A model generated the notes under the pieces. It searched no databases and was not told the DNA's origin. It saw only the letters and a program-made list of their open reading frames with translations. Of a stretch of 64,000 nucleotides of DNA, positions 50,864-60,240 are shown one piece after another (positions within the stretch are counted from its first letter, which is position 1; each line of letters starts with the position of its first letter). The stretch is taken from assembly GCF_018448885.1 (NCBI RefSeq), contig NZ_RCWB01000002.1, positions 224,798 through 288,797 on the forward strand, given 5' to 3'. The translations under genes and the position numbers were made by a program. The DNA is from Photorhabdus caribbeanensis. GTDB taxonomy: Bacteria > Pseudomonadota > Gammaproteobacteria > Enterobacterales > Enterobacteriaceae.

Positions 50864-52531
50864 TCAAAAGGCGTAAGAAAAACGGACTAGCACCTGAATG
50901 GGTTCATCAGATGCTTGGCGATTAGAAAATAACTTTCCTCGACTAGTTTCTATATCGAATACCATGCGCTGATATTTCAGCGTGACGCCAGAACTGATTC
51001 CGGCACTGCTTTGCCAGCCTTGTGGGCTGCGATATCCCTGAACCCGGCCGGCATCAATGCCGATACGCAGTGATAATGTGCTGTTGGCGAGGGGAAATGT
51101 CCGAGACAGCGTATTTTGCAGATACCAGCCGTTATCCCCGGATAGCGTATTTTTGCTAAATCCCCGGACAGCATTCCGATCAGTGATATTTAGCCATTCG
51201 ACGCCGGGCAGACCTCGCCGGTTGTATTGTCCATAAAACAGGTTATTGAGCTGATAAGGCGAGTTGAACAGCATAAAACGTTGATGCAGATTGACCATCA
51301 ACTTGCCTTTGGTGAACTGTTTATCGAGATAAGAAGTTCCGGTTTGTGCTCCAAACCAAGGCAAACCTTGCTCAACACTCAGATTGAGCGTAATTAATCC
51401 GGTTGGAATGATATGTAAATGATTAACGCCGAGCTCAAAGACACTCAATGTTTGGCTACTGACGCTAATCTTGGCATCATCGATGTAATTATTATAATTC
51501 TTATAAGTTAATTGCCCGCTGACACTATTAATCTGAGATTGATTACGATAGAAGGCAAAATCGGAACGCATGCCGATTTGTTGTGTATCACCATAAATCT
51601 TTATCGTTCTTATTTGTAAATGGGGGCGGCTGGCATATTGGGAATAACTACCAAACCCACTGAATGTTGCGGCTCCATAGGGCACTGAATAAAGCAGAGT
51701 ATAAGCACGGCTGTACCGGTTTGATGGGCTATCTAACGTACTGCTGGCATTCAGACTGATGAAATCGGATAAACCAAATGGACTATCAAAACTGGCATTG
51801 GTGCGGACCAGCCATTTTCCAGTGCTCTTTTGCCCATAATTATCGATTTTGATATTCAATAACCAAGGCTTACTGCGCTGATTATGCAATTTAATCACCG
51901 AACCGCCACTCACCGTTCCCGGTAAAATATCCAGGGTGGTTTTATTGGACTGTAGTCGGTTAGCCTGATCTAAACCTTGATCCAGTTGCGTGATATTGAG
52001 CGGTTGTTTTTCCAGACCGGGAAATAACATACTACTATTTACCCAGCGATCACCGCCTTCGATTTTTTCAATAAACCCTTCGATAACATTTATCCCTAAC
52101 TCTCCATCGATATTAGGCGCAATAAACTGAATACGGGCGGTGATATAGCCTTTACTGAGATAAAGATGAGTCAGTTCGTGGCTGAGCCGATTGATATCAT
52201 GACTGCTGATACACGCTGGGGACAAAGCGCTGAGCGTACTTAAATCCCGAATCGAAAGCAGGGATATCCCTTTAAGGTAAACACCGGTTAACGGCAAACA
52301 TTGCTTAGATTCCGGCAATACTGGCGCAGCAGTTGGCTCAGGAACGGTATTAGCCTGCTGCTTTAATTGCTGATATCGGCGTTGTTCTATCAGTTGGTTA
52401 ATTTCCCTGGAACTATCTTGCAGAGTCCTTCTAGCCTCAGTCATTGGCAGATTATCATTTATCTCTGCCGGTGAAGCGATTATCTGAAAGGAAATACAAC
52501 CCAATACTAAAATAGATATTCTTTTTATCAT
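50864..52531 (-). CDS. phlB: PhlB, outer-membrane TpsB transporter
   Basis: 555 residues. Signal peptide (ILVLGCISFQIIASPA), a linker helix rich in Q/R, POTRA domain (about 75-150, VYLKGISLLSIRDL), then a 16-strand barrel ending in VLVRFSYAF with terminal Phe. It exports and activates PhlA, encoded 65 bp downstream in the same operon. Length and order match ShlB/ShlA systems. Confidence 0.92.
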   Translation of the reverse strand: MIKRISILVLGCISFQIIASPAEINDNLPMTEARRTLQDSSREINQLIEQRRYQQLKQQANTVPEPTAAPVLPESKQCLPLTGVYLKGISLLSIRDLSTLSALSPACISSHDINRLSHELTHLYLSKGYITARIQFIAPNIDGELGINVIEGFIEKIEGGDRWVNSSMLFPGLEKQPLNITQLDQGLDQANRLQSNKTTLDILPGTVSGGSVIKLHNQRSKPWLLNIKIDNYGQKSTGKWLVRTNASFDSPFGLSDFISLNASSTLDSPSNRYSRAYTLLYSVPYGAATFSGFGSYSQYASRPHLQIRTIKIYGDTQQIGMRSDFAFYRNQSQINSVSGQLTYKNYNNYIDDAKISVSSQTLSVFELGVNHLHIIPTGLITLNLSVEQGLPWFGAQTGTSYLDKQFTKGKLMVNLHQRFMLFNSPYQLNNLFYGQYNRRGLPGVEWLNITDRNAVRGFSKNTLSGDNGWYLQNTLSRTFPLANSTLSLRIGIDAGRVQGYRSPQGWQSSAGISSGVTLKYQRMVFDIETSRGKLFSNRQASDEPIQVLVRFSYAF

Positions 52532-53147
52532 TCATTCACCGATAAGGAGGATATTTTATGCCATAAAACCTAAATATAGGGTGATAGCCCGATAGTAATG
52601 GCATGCGTATTGGCTAATTTATTCGTTATTAAAGCACACTCCTGGTTATATCTTGCTCTGATTAACGAGTGGCGTTTCTTTTATATCTCGATTTTCTATT
52701 AGAAATTTTAATTAGTTGGTTATTCAGATAATAATGAGTTAATAAGAGCTATGATTTTATGGCTTATTAATGAATTAACTTAAGTGGAATAAGTAACAGG
52801 TAGTGTTTTTTTAAATAATAGCGTGGATTGTACTAGGAAGATTTTTAAAGAAAGGAAAGCTTAATCTAATCGAGTAATAATAAACTAAATTTTAATTCAC
52901 CGTTTTTTTAGCTTGATAGACGATAATGCCAGATGTAATAATTCCTGTAAGTTATTTTAGCTAAAGAAATAAATAATAGAGAGAAAGTCATTTGAACCGA
53001 TAACAGAATAATTGTCGGAAGATTGTTGAATTTATGGAGGGGAATAGAATTTACCTGGAAGTTAGAAGATTTTCTTTATAAGGAAATAATATTATTATAT
53101 AAGCTATTATTTATGATGGGTATTTAAGTAAAGTGAAAAATAAAAAT
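52532..53147. other. 600-bp upstream region of phlBA
   Basis: AT-rich with no gene. On the plus strand an AAGGAGG followed by ATGCCATAA is an accidental two-codon frame. 52557-52572 matches 67-82 exactly. No convincing Fur or other operator can be called. From about 53014 the DNA is the start of the inclusion-protein duplication unit. Confidence 0.45.
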
Positions 53148-53177
53148 ACTGGAAAACTATTTAAATAATTTTCCAGT
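53148..53177 (-). terminator. Terminator of inclusion-protein gene 1
   Basis: ACTGGAAAA ... TTTTCCAGT, a perfect nine-base stem, followed on the minus strand by a T-rich tail. Confidence 0.7.
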
Positions 53178-53200
53178 AGAAAATGACAACACACAGATGA

Positions 53201-53791
53201 TTAGTTATTAGTTACTTCAACATATGGATCATATCGATAATAGCCCAAGAGTTTTTTACCATCATAAGCAGCAAAGAACCATGTATATTGTTCTACACCT
53301 GGTCTATGAGCTATTGCTTGGAAATAACTGTCTTGAGATTCAACAAAAATTACCTTAGGTTCATCCTCATTTGCATTAATCCCTGAAGGGACCATTGGAA
53401 CTTTTTTGCCTATAGGGTTCTGTGACCATATTTGTGATGGGACAGAGATGACATCTTCTCCTTTACTAAGCTTTTTGAATTTATACAGTATAATTGTATA
53501 GTCGAAATTATTAGATACCGTTGTCGCTCTCCATCTAATATTTGCATTAATGGGAACAGTTACACGGGCGCCAGATGAACTCGCCACTTTTAATCCAAAC
53601 TCTGGAGTATAATTAGCTATATATACATGCTGACGGATAATTGTTGGCTCTGTAGGGTCCAGAGAACTTTTAAGATTATTAGTGCGAAGATATTCAATTA
53701 TCGACTCAATATCAATAACAAAGGTAACATCAGCTGTAACAGAGTTCCTGGCTGTAACAGTATCATCTTTACCCTGAATGATTTCACTCAT
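53201..53791 (-). CDS. PixA/AidA-family inclusion-body protein, copy 1
   Basis: 196 residues, a single beta-rich domain of the PixA/AidA family found as Xenorhabdus inclusion protein PixA and in other proteobacteria. Family phrases: SVTADVTFVIDIE near the start, NIRWRATTVSNNFDYTIILYKF, EQYTWFFAAYD, GYYRYDPYVEV at the end. No signal peptide. PixA forms cytoplasmic crystals in nematode-symbiotic cells; function uncertain. It is divergent from the luxR-type region and duplicated in tandem at 54609. Confidence 0.85.
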   Translation of the reverse strand: MSEIIQGKDDTVTARNSVTADVTFVIDIESIIEYLRTNNLKSSLDPTEPTIIRQHVYIANYTPEFGLKVASSSGARVTVPINANIRWRATTVSNNFDYTIILYKFKKLSKGEDVISVPSQIWSQNPIGKKVPMVPSGINANEDEPKVIFVESQDSYFQAIAHRPGVEQYTWFFAAYDGKKLLGYYRYDPYVEVTNN

Positions 53792-54302
53792 TATAACACC
53801 TCTTTACATATTTAAATAATTTATTAGTAATCGAAAGATTATTTTGTTTACTCATTATTATTCTAATAACTTTCTTTTTATATGATTAACTATTAAAGTT
53901 GAAACAGCTACTGGTATAAATAATAGTTTATATGGGAAAATTACTCATATATTTATCAGGTGTTACTTTTTATAGTGCAATATTTTAGCTAATTTATTGT
54001 TGTGAAAAATAAAACATAAAATTTTAGGTTAAAATATTAAGTAATCACTTATGTTGATTTGAAAATAGTTTAATATTCTTCGTATGACTATAATATGTTT
54101 TTATATGTGTAATTTTCTCTGATTATTAAAATTTCAATCCTATTGATATAATTTCTTTTGTTTATTAGTGATACATTGTGGCTTATCAAATCTTGCTTAT
54201 GTATAACAGTAAATAATTATTTTCTTTATTAAGTGTAAATTTTGCTACTATAATAAATATTAGGATTCACTATCAATATTCTTAATTTTCAAGAGGACAT
54301 TG
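53792..54302. promoter_or_regulatory. Duplicated divergent promoter region, luxR-less copy
   Basis: Matches the region between the second inclusion gene and luxR. The block 54171-54302 differs from 55539-55670 at one base in 132. At 54302, where luxR would start, the sequence instead joins the DNA that follows inclusion-gene copy 1. So the luxR promoter is present without luxR. Confidence 0.8.
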
Positions 54303-54438
54303 GAAGATTATTAAATTTATGTAGGGTAATAAAGCTTACTTATATGTTGGAATATTTTTTTATAAATTAATAATATCATTTAATTTTATTATTATATGAG
54401 TTGATGTCTGTTATAGATATTTAGTGAAAATTAAAAAC

Positions 54439-54468
54439 ACTGGAAAACTATTTCAATAATTTTCCAGT
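54439..54468 (-). terminator. Terminator of inclusion-protein gene 2
   Basis: Same perfect ACTGGAAAA/TTTTCCAGT stem as at 53148, one of the landmarks of the duplication. Confidence 0.7.
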
Positions 54469-54482
54469 AGAAAATGACAGTA

Positions 54483-54601
54483 TATACCCTATGGATTTCA
54501 AGATGCTTCGCGACAGCAAGGGAGCGAATCCCCGGGAGCATAGGTAACTATGTGACCGAGAGCAGCCAACCAAGAGGCAACTTGAAAGATAACCGGGTAT
54601 A
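54483..54601. repeat. MITE-like repeat, copy 2
   Basis: 119-bp relative of 26420-26546 with TATACCC/GGGTATA ends. Comparison with the paralogous site near 53187 (which lacks it) shows it inserted between the terminator and the 3' end of inclusion-gene copy 2. Confidence 0.85.
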
Positions 54602-54608
54602 CAAGTAT

Positions 54609-55178
54609 TTAGCTATTAGTTACTTCAACATATGGATCGTATCGAAAATATCCTAAGAGATTTCTACCGTCATAAGCGGCAAACCACCATGTATATTGTT
54701 CGGTGCCTCTATTCATAGCTATCGCTTGAAAATAACTATCGTTAAGTTCAATAAAATCTAGTTTAGGTGCGTCCTCATTAGCATTTACTCCTGAAGGAAT
54801 TACTGGAACTTCTTTGCCCCCAGGGCGCTGTGACCATATTTGTGATGGGACAGATATGATATCGTGGCCTGAGCTTAGTTTCTGGAATTTATATAATACA
54901 ATAGAGTAGTCGAAATTATTAGATACAGTTGTCGCCCTCCATCTAATATTTGAACTAATGGGTACAGCTATATTGGCGCCAGATGAGGAAGTCACTTTCA
55001 GTCCATCCTTTGGAGTATAGGTGGCTATATATACTCCAGAGTTGATTGTTGTTGGATGGAGGGGGTCCATAGATATTGCAGGATGTCCTTGCATAACGGA
55101 TTGACGAATTTTCTCAACATCAATAACAAAGGTGACATCAGCTGTAACAGTGTTGCCAGATAAAATAGTATTATTCAT
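54609..55178 (-). CDS. PixA/AidA-family inclusion-body protein, copy 2
   Basis: 189 residues, strongly similar to copy 1 (VTADVTFVIDVEKI, RWRATTVSNNFDYSIVLYKF, TWWFAAYDGRNLLGYFRYDP). The N-terminal ten residues and a central loop (SMDPLHPTTINSGV) are the most diverged parts. It is separated by about 490 bp from the divergent luxR-type gene, which may control it. Product expected in cytoplasmic inclusions. Confidence 0.85.
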   Translation of the reverse strand: MNNTILSGNTVTADVTFVIDVEKIRQSVMQGHPAISMDPLHPTTINSGVYIATYTPKDGLKVTSSSGANIAVPISSNIRWRATTVSNNFDYSIVLYKFQKLSSGHDIISVPSQIWSQRPGGKEVPVIPSGVNANEDAPKLDFIELNDSYFQAIAMNRGTEQYTWWFAAYDGRNLLGYFRYDPYVEVTNS

Positions 55179-55671
55179 TATATCTCCTCTTTATATGTTA
55201 AATTTAATTATTTGGACTTTGTTATTCTCTAATGATCTTTCGGGTTAATGATTAACTATTAAGGTTGAAACAGCTACTAGTATAAATCATAGTATATATG
55301 GAAAAATTACTCATATATTTATTAGGTATTGCTTCATGTAGTTCAATATTTTAGTTAACTTACTTTTTAAAAGAATAAAATATAAAAGCTTTATATTAAA
55401 ATATTAGATAATAATTTATGTTGTCTTGAGGGAGGTTTAAAATTCTTAATGTGGTTATAATATTTTTTTTATATATATTACTTTACCTGATTATTAAAAT
55501 TTAAATCCTATTGATATAATTTCTTTTGTTTACGAAAAATACATTGTGGCTTATCAAATCTTGCTTATGTATAACAGTAAATAATTATTTTCTTTATTAA
55601 GTGTAAATTTTGCTACTATAATAAATATCAGGATTCACTATCAATATTCTTAATTTTCAAGAGGACATTGA
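55179..55671. promoter_or_regulatory. Divergent promoter region: inclusion gene / luxR
   Basis: About 490 bp, AT-rich. Contains the 132-bp block 55539-55670 that is nearly identical to 54171-54302. GAGGACATTG (55661-55670) supplies the luxR ribosome-binding site. Confidence 0.6.
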
Positions 55672-56400
55672 ATGAATATTAATCGACCATATACCTTACC
55701 CTATAATTTTCATAAATTAGACGTAGATACACATTTTGTGGCTGAAATTTGTGAGCTTATTAACAAAATTTCGGGGTTTAGTTTATTCTCTCTTTTATTA
55801 AAGGCGCGCTTTCCTATCTCTAACCGAGAAGTGTATTTCTTTAATAATTATCATGAATCTTGGCGGGACCTTTATATAGAAAAAAAGTATTGGATGATTG
55901 ATCCCGTTCTAAATTTCCGACCTGTGCCACCTTCGTTTTCAAAAATATGGGATTTAGATTTCTTTTCCAAATCTAATGGTCAAGAGCTTTGGTATGTGAA
56001 TCAGAAATATGGATTTCGCTCTGGGATCACGTTTGGTCTTCCTGCATTTTCAGGAACTTATGGAGTATTTTCTGTTGCAGGAAAAGAGGGGCCTATTGAT
56101 AACGAGACAATGTATAAATGTAGTGGAGAAATTTTAGGAGTATATATTAGGATAATAAGATACTTAACATCACACACAAAATATTTACAATCGTTCTATA
56201 TCGACAATACTTCATTTTCACATAGAGAACTAGAAGTATTAAGATATACCGCAGATGGGATGACATCAAGTGAAATTGCATCAACCATTTGTGTCACTAA
56301 AAGTACAGTTGATTTTCACCTAATGAATATTGTCAAAAAACTGGATTGTAAGAATAAATTCCAGGCAATAGCTAAAGCAGCATTACTTGGCTATATATAA
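55672..56400 (+). CDS. LuxR solo with autoinducer-binding domain
   Basis: 242 residues. The N-terminal autoinducer-binding domain shows the conserved acyl-homoserine-lactone pocket residues W, Y, D, P in SWRDLY...YWMIDPVL and W in KIWDLDF. The C-terminal GerE helix-turn-helix is SHRELEVLRYTADGMTSSEIA (given as SHRELEVLRYTADGM) with KSTVDFHLMNIVKKL. No luxI partner is present. It is divergent from the inclusion-protein gene. Photorhabdus lacks LuxI, so it likely senses an exogenous or non-AHL signal. Confidence 0.85.
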   Translation: MNINRPYTLPYNFHKLDVDTHFVAEICELINKISGFSLFSLLLKARFPISNREVYFFNNYHESWRDLYIEKKYWMIDPVLNFRPVPPSFSKIWDLDFFSKSNGQELWYVNQKYGFRSGITFGLPAFSGTYGVFSVAGKEGPIDNETMYKCSGEILGVYIRIIRYLTSHTKYLQSFYIDNTSFSHRELEVLRYTADGMTSSEIASTICVTKSTVDFHLMNIVKKLDCKNKFQAIAKAALLGYI

Positions 56401-56642
56401 CTAATATCAATTTGCAATTATCAAATGATTATATTTTTTACCTTCGTACCTTTATTGGTGCCGTTGTAAATAGGAGTCGGAGAGATTTTCCTGATAAGAT
56501 GACAATGATATTTATTCAAAATATAAAATCAAGCTCAACCAAATGCACTTTTTCTTTGGCAGAATTGTAATATTAGGGTTCTGCCTGCTCTTTGTTTAAG
56601 ATATGAGTGATTTAAAGGATAGTAATAATTGTTTGAGTAGTT

Positions 56643-56660
56643 TTTGGTATTCCTACCAAA
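56643..56660. promoter_or_regulatory. Palindromic operator candidate upstream of malX
   Basis: TTTGGTA-TTCC-TACCAAA, seven-base perfect arms, about 105 bp before the malX start. Confidence 0.5.
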
Positions 56661-56721
56661 CCAATAATCCTCCTTTAAAATATTTATCAATAGTGAACTA
56701 TTTCACCAGGTAATTCATGGT

Positions 56722-56738
56722 GCTATTTATTAAATAGC
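56722..56738. promoter_or_regulatory. Second palindrome upstream of malX
   Basis: GCTATTTA-T-TAAATAGC, a perfect eight-base-arm palindrome, 26 bp before the malX ATG, where a repressor would block transcription or translation. Confidence 0.45.
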
Positions 56739-56764
56739 ATCTAATAATATCCACTGGAGTCATT

Positions 56765-58339
56765 ATGCTCACTCAGAAGAAACAGAAAATTACGCTATGG
56801 GAATTCTTCCAGAGCCTTGGTAAAACATTTATGTTGCCCGTGGCGTTACTATCATTTTGTGGAATTATGCTTGGAATTGGCAGTTCTCTCAGTAGCCGAG
56901 AGGTTATCACACTACTGCCGATGTTAGATCACACAGCTTTTCGGTTGTTATTTGCCTGGATGAGTAAAATTGGCTCCTTGGCTTTCAGTTTCCTGCCTGT
57001 TATGTTCGCGATTGCTATCCCGCTAGGTATGGCACGTGAAAATAAAGGTGTGGCAGCTTTTGCTGGTTTTGTAGGTTTTACGGTATTTAATCTGGGGATC
57101 AATTTTTATTTAACAACCACAGGTATCTTGCCGACGACAGATCCGACGATATTGAAAGCCAATAACATCCAAAATATTCTTGGCATTCAATCCATTGATA
57201 CTGGTATTTTGGGGGCAGTTATAGTTGGCATTATTGTTTATCTACTTCATGAGCGTTGTAATACCATCCGATTACCTGATGCATTCGCCTTTTTTGGCGG
57301 AGTACGTTTTGTTTCGATCATAACGACATTAATTTTAGGGTTGATTGGTTTGCTGGTGCCATTAATCTGGCCTTGGTTTGCGATGAGTATTATAAGGTTA
57401 GGTAAATTAATTAATGATGCAGGTATTTTTGGGCCAATGGTTTTTGGGGCGGGTGAGCGTTTGTTATTACCGTTTGGTTTACACCATATTCTGGTCGCTC
57501 TGATCCGATTTACCGAAGCCGGTGGCACAATGGATATTTGTGGTCATTCTGTCAGTGGCGCACTGACTATTTTCCAGGCGCAACTTTCATGTCTGGAAAC
57601 AAATAATTTTTCAGGAAGCGCAACCCAGTTTCTATCACAAGGAAAAATGCCGACATTCTTGGGAGGATTACCCGGTGCTGCCCTTGCTATGTATCATTGC
57701 GCGGAACCAGAAAATCGCCATAGAATTAAAGGATTACTAATTTCAGGAATTATCGCTTGTATGATTGGCGGTACGACTGAACCGATTGAATTCCTGTTTC
57801 TGTTTGCAGCTCCTGTATTGTATCTGGTCCACGCTTTACTGACAGGTCTTGGATTTACTGTTATGGCAGTGTTTGGTGTAACTATTGGTAATACTGACGG
57901 TAATATTATTGACTTCGTTGTGTTTGGTATTTTGCATGGCTTACAAACTAAATGGTATTTAGTACCTGTTGTTGCGGTGATTTGGTTTGTTATCTATTAC
58001 ATTATTTTCCGGTTTGCTATCATCAGATTTAATATCAAAACACCGGGACGTGAAATTAACAATAATCACAAAGTGAATAGACCTCCAGTGGTCACGAATA
58101 AATCGGATTATGATATTCCGGCAATGCTTGCTGCTTTAGGGGGTAAAGATAATATCGTTTCACTGGATAATTGCATTACTCGTCTTCGTTTATCTGTTAA
58201 AAACATATCCTTGGTTGATAATGAAAAATTGAAGAACTTACGGATACTGGGGATTATTTATCTCAATCAACATAATTTACAAATTGTTATCGGGCCGCAA
58301 GTACAATCAGTAAAAGATGAACTTGATGCATTAATTTAA
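56765..58339 (+). CDS. malX: MalX, PTS maltose/glucose-type EIICB
   Basis: 524 residues. About ten membrane segments of the glucose-family EIIC domain (GAGERLLLPFGLHH, GGTTEPIEFLFLFAAP). The C-terminal EIIB domain has the phosphorylated cysteine in DNCITRLRLSV (about residue 470). A GGAGT box precedes the ATG. MalX transports glucose or maltose in E. coli by the PTS. Encoded with MalY in one operon, eleven bases apart. Confidence 0.93.
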   Translation: MLTQKKQKITLWEFFQSLGKTFMLPVALLSFCGIMLGIGSSLSSREVITLLPMLDHTAFRLLFAWMSKIGSLAFSFLPVMFAIAIPLGMARENKGVAAFAGFVGFTVFNLGINFYLTTTGILPTTDPTILKANNIQNILGIQSIDTGILGAVIVGIIVYLLHERCNTIRLPDAFAFFGGVRFVSIITTLILGLIGLLVPLIWPWFAMSIIRLGKLINDAGIFGPMVFGAGERLLLPFGLHHILVALIRFTEAGGTMDICGHSVSGALTIFQAQLSCLETNNFSGSATQFLSQGKMPTFLGGLPGAALAMYHCAEPENRHRIKGLLISGIIACMIGGTTEPIEFLFLFAAPVLYLVHALLTGLGFTVMAVFGVTIGNTDGNIIDFVVFGILHGLQTKWYLVPVVAVIWFVIYYIIFRFAIIRFNIKTPGREINNNHKVNRPPVVTNKSDYDIPAMLAALGGKDNIVSLDNCITRLRLSVKNISLVDNEKLKNLRILGIIYLNQHNLQIVIGPQVQSVKDELDALI

Positions 58340-58350
58340 GGAAGAAAACA

Positions 58351-59523
58351 ATGTTTGATTTTAACACTTTGGTTAACCGCCGTGGTACTTGGTGTACCCA
58401 ATGGGACTATGTTGGAGATCGTTTTGGTGCCGATGATCTTCTCCCTTTCACCATCTCTGATATGGATTTTGCTACTGCTCCCTGTGTGATTCAGGCGTTA
58501 CAGAACCGTTTGAATCATGGCGTATTTGGTTACAGTCGTTGGCAGCATGAAGAATTTCTTGGTGCTATTCGTCATTGGTACCAGCAACGTTTTAATTGTG
58601 AAATTAATACAAATTGGGCGGTTTATGGTCCTTCTGTGATTTACATGGTGTCGCAATTAATCCGTATTTGGTCTAAACCTAGTGAAAATATCGTTGTTCA
58701 CACCCCTGCTTATGATGGTTTTTATAAAGTTATTCAGGGGAACAAGCGGCAGCTGCTTCCTTGCCCACTTGAGAAACAAGGTAATAACTGGATGTGTGAT
58801 ATGAATCAACTTGAAACTTTGCTATCGCAACCAGAAACCAAAATATTATTGCTGTGCAACCCACACAACCCAACAGGCAAAGTCTGGAGTCATTCTGAAC
58901 TGAAAACGATGTCTGAGCTGTGTGAGCGTTATAATGTTAACGTTATCAGCGATGAAATTCATATGGATATGACCTTGGGAGATATAAAACATATTCCCTG
59001 GAGTGAAGTTGCCACGACGCATTGGGCGTTAATGACCTCAGCATCCAAGTCATTTAATATTCCTGCGCTTACCGGTGCATATGGTTTTATTAATGATGAT
59101 CATAGCCGTGCAGCATATTCTCATCAACTCACGCAGTGTGATGGATTATCTTCTCCTGCTATTTTAGCGATATCAGCCTATATTGCAGCTTACCGGGAAG
59201 GACATATCTGGCTTAATGAACTGCGCAATTACTTGAGTGATAACTTGAATTATGTGTCACAGGAACTGAATACGGCATTTCCACAATTGAATTGGCAGCC
59301 ACCCCAGGCAACTTATTTGGCTTGGATAGACCTGCGTAATCTTAATATTGATGATGATAAATTGCAGCAGATACTTATTCATGAAGAGAAAATCGCCATT
59401 ATGCCGGGTAAAATTTATGGTGAAGCAGGTAAGGGATTTCTTCGTTTTAACGCAGGATGTCCCCGTAGTAAAGTTGAATTGGGAATTCAAAAATTGATCT
59501 CAGCATTGAGAAAACTTTGCTGA
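58351..59523 (+). CDS. malY: MalY, PLP-dependent cystathionine beta-lyase
   Basis: 390 residues, as in E. coli. PLP lysine in TSASKSFNIPALTGAY; CNPHNPTGKVW and SDEIHMDM are class I/II aminotransferase-fold landmarks. MalY has C-S lyase activity and in E. coli binds and inhibits the activator MalT. Start follows GGAAG. No MalT gene is in view. Confidence 0.93.
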   Translation: MFDFNTLVNRRGTWCTQWDYVGDRFGADDLLPFTISDMDFATAPCVIQALQNRLNHGVFGYSRWQHEEFLGAIRHWYQQRFNCEINTNWAVYGPSVIYMVSQLIRIWSKPSENIVVHTPAYDGFYKVIQGNKRQLLPCPLEKQGNNWMCDMNQLETLLSQPETKILLLCNPHNPTGKVWSHSELKTMSELCERYNVNVISDEIHMDMTLGDIKHIPWSEVATTHWALMTSASKSFNIPALTGAYGFINDDHSRAAYSHQLTQCDGLSSPAILAISAYIAAYREGHIWLNELRNYLSDNLNYVSQELNTAFPQLNWQPPQATYLAWIDLRNLNIDDDKLQQILIHEEKIAIMPGKIYGEAGKGFLRFNAGCPRSKVELGIQKLISALRKLC

Positions 59524-59640
59524 AAATAGTTAATACTGGCAGATAAACTATTGTGATTATATTTTCAGTCAGCCGATAATTTAATGAAAACCGGGACAGT
59601 TAGCCACACTGACGATATATCTTAAAGGGAAGAGCATGAG

Positions 59641-59829
59641 ATGACGATAGCGATTGAACATGTGCAGGACATTCAATTAACCCACATTGAAGCGTTGGCT
59701 AAACTGGTTAAGCGGCTGAACCGCGTGGAGATACGTAGTGCCGTGAATGACGAGGAAGCGTATCAGATTAAGGATGCGATCTCTAAGCTTCAATCCGCTC
59801 TGGCTTACTTAGGGTATTTACCAAGATAG
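59641..59829 (+). CDS. 62-residue helical protein of unknown function
   Basis: Predicted all-helical (TIAIEHVQDIQLTHIEALAK, DEEAYQIKDAISKLQSALAY). GGGAAGAG precedes the ATG. A decayed copy lies at 63322-63530, bracketing the toxin/immunity graveyard. It may be an accessory gene of that locus or part of the duplicating unit. I do not recognise a family. Confidence 0.5.
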   Translation: MTIAIEHVQDIQLTHIEALAKLVKRLNRVEIRSAVNDEEAYQIKDAISKLQSALAYLGYLPR

Positions 59830-59837
59830 ATCATAAG

Positions 59838-59878
59838 AAGGCCGGAAGATCTTGAAAGATCTTTACGGCCTGTTTTTA
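59838..59878 (+). terminator. Terminator after the 62-residue gene
   Basis: AAGGCCG ... CGGCCT with a nested AGATCTTGAAAGATCT hairpin, followed by GTTTTTAT. Confidence 0.75.
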
Positions 59879-59887
59879 TAGTTGTGA

Positions 59888-60060
59888 TTAGTCAGTTAAT
59901 TCAAAGAACCATTCAATAAAGAAATTGAAGTCTTTCCATTGTGGCTTTAATTTCCCATCAGAAAAATCTTTCATTGCTTGTCCTAAACTCAATTCTAATA
60001 TTTCACCCGTTTTCCTATTATAAAAAAACCATATTCTCCCTCGAAACTATCTAAAGGAAT
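59888..60060 (-). pseudogene. SUKH (SMI1/KNR4)-type immunity gene remnant
   Basis: Minus strand reads EGEYGFF, then after a frameshift in a run of seven A/T (60022-60028) YNRKTGEILELSLGQ and PQWKDFNFFIEWFFELTD to a stop at 59888. This C-terminus matches the SUKH immunity-protein pattern. The N-terminal half is missing, replaced by chaperone-gene sequence. Confidence 0.6.
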
Positions 60061-60061
60061 A

Positions 60062-60182
60062 TATTCCTGCTGCTGCCGTTGTGGCTGGTGAGCACCAGCA
60101 TACTGACATCCCGCCAGTCGTGGGGCATGCTGATGTTGCTGACGTTAAAGTGAAAAGGGATTAAAGTATTTTCCTGAGTCAT
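60062..60182 (-). pseudogene. 5' remnant of a DUF1795/DcrB-type effector chaperone gene
   Basis: ATG 60182 with AGCAGGAAA upstream reads MTQENTLIPFHFNVSNISMP, then DWRDVSMLVLTSHNG, and is cut at about 60062. The pattern resembles Eag/DUF1795 chaperones that load type VI or Rhs effectors. Assignment is tentative because only 40 codons survive. Confidence 0.4.
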
Positions 60183-60240
60183 AGTCTTTTCCTGCTAAAA
60201 AATTAAGATAGAAAAAAGAAACTTATTTAATATGAAATCA

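Larger units (their letters stand above)
56401..56764. other. 364-bp malX upstream region
   Basis: Contains two perfect palindromes described separately (56643-56660 and 56722-56738) and a GGAGT ribosome-binding site. No gene; the malI repressor gene usual in E. coli is absent. Confidence 0.5.

Noticed and set aside
52546..52566. Perfect AAGGAGG plus ATG on the plus strand upstream of phlB
   Set aside because: The frame is ATG-CCA-TAA, only two codons; treated as chance.
52720..52750. Possible Fur box (GATAATAATGAG) upstream of phlBA
   Set aside because: Matches the 19-bp consensus at only about 8 positions; too weak to call despite the known iron response of phlA.
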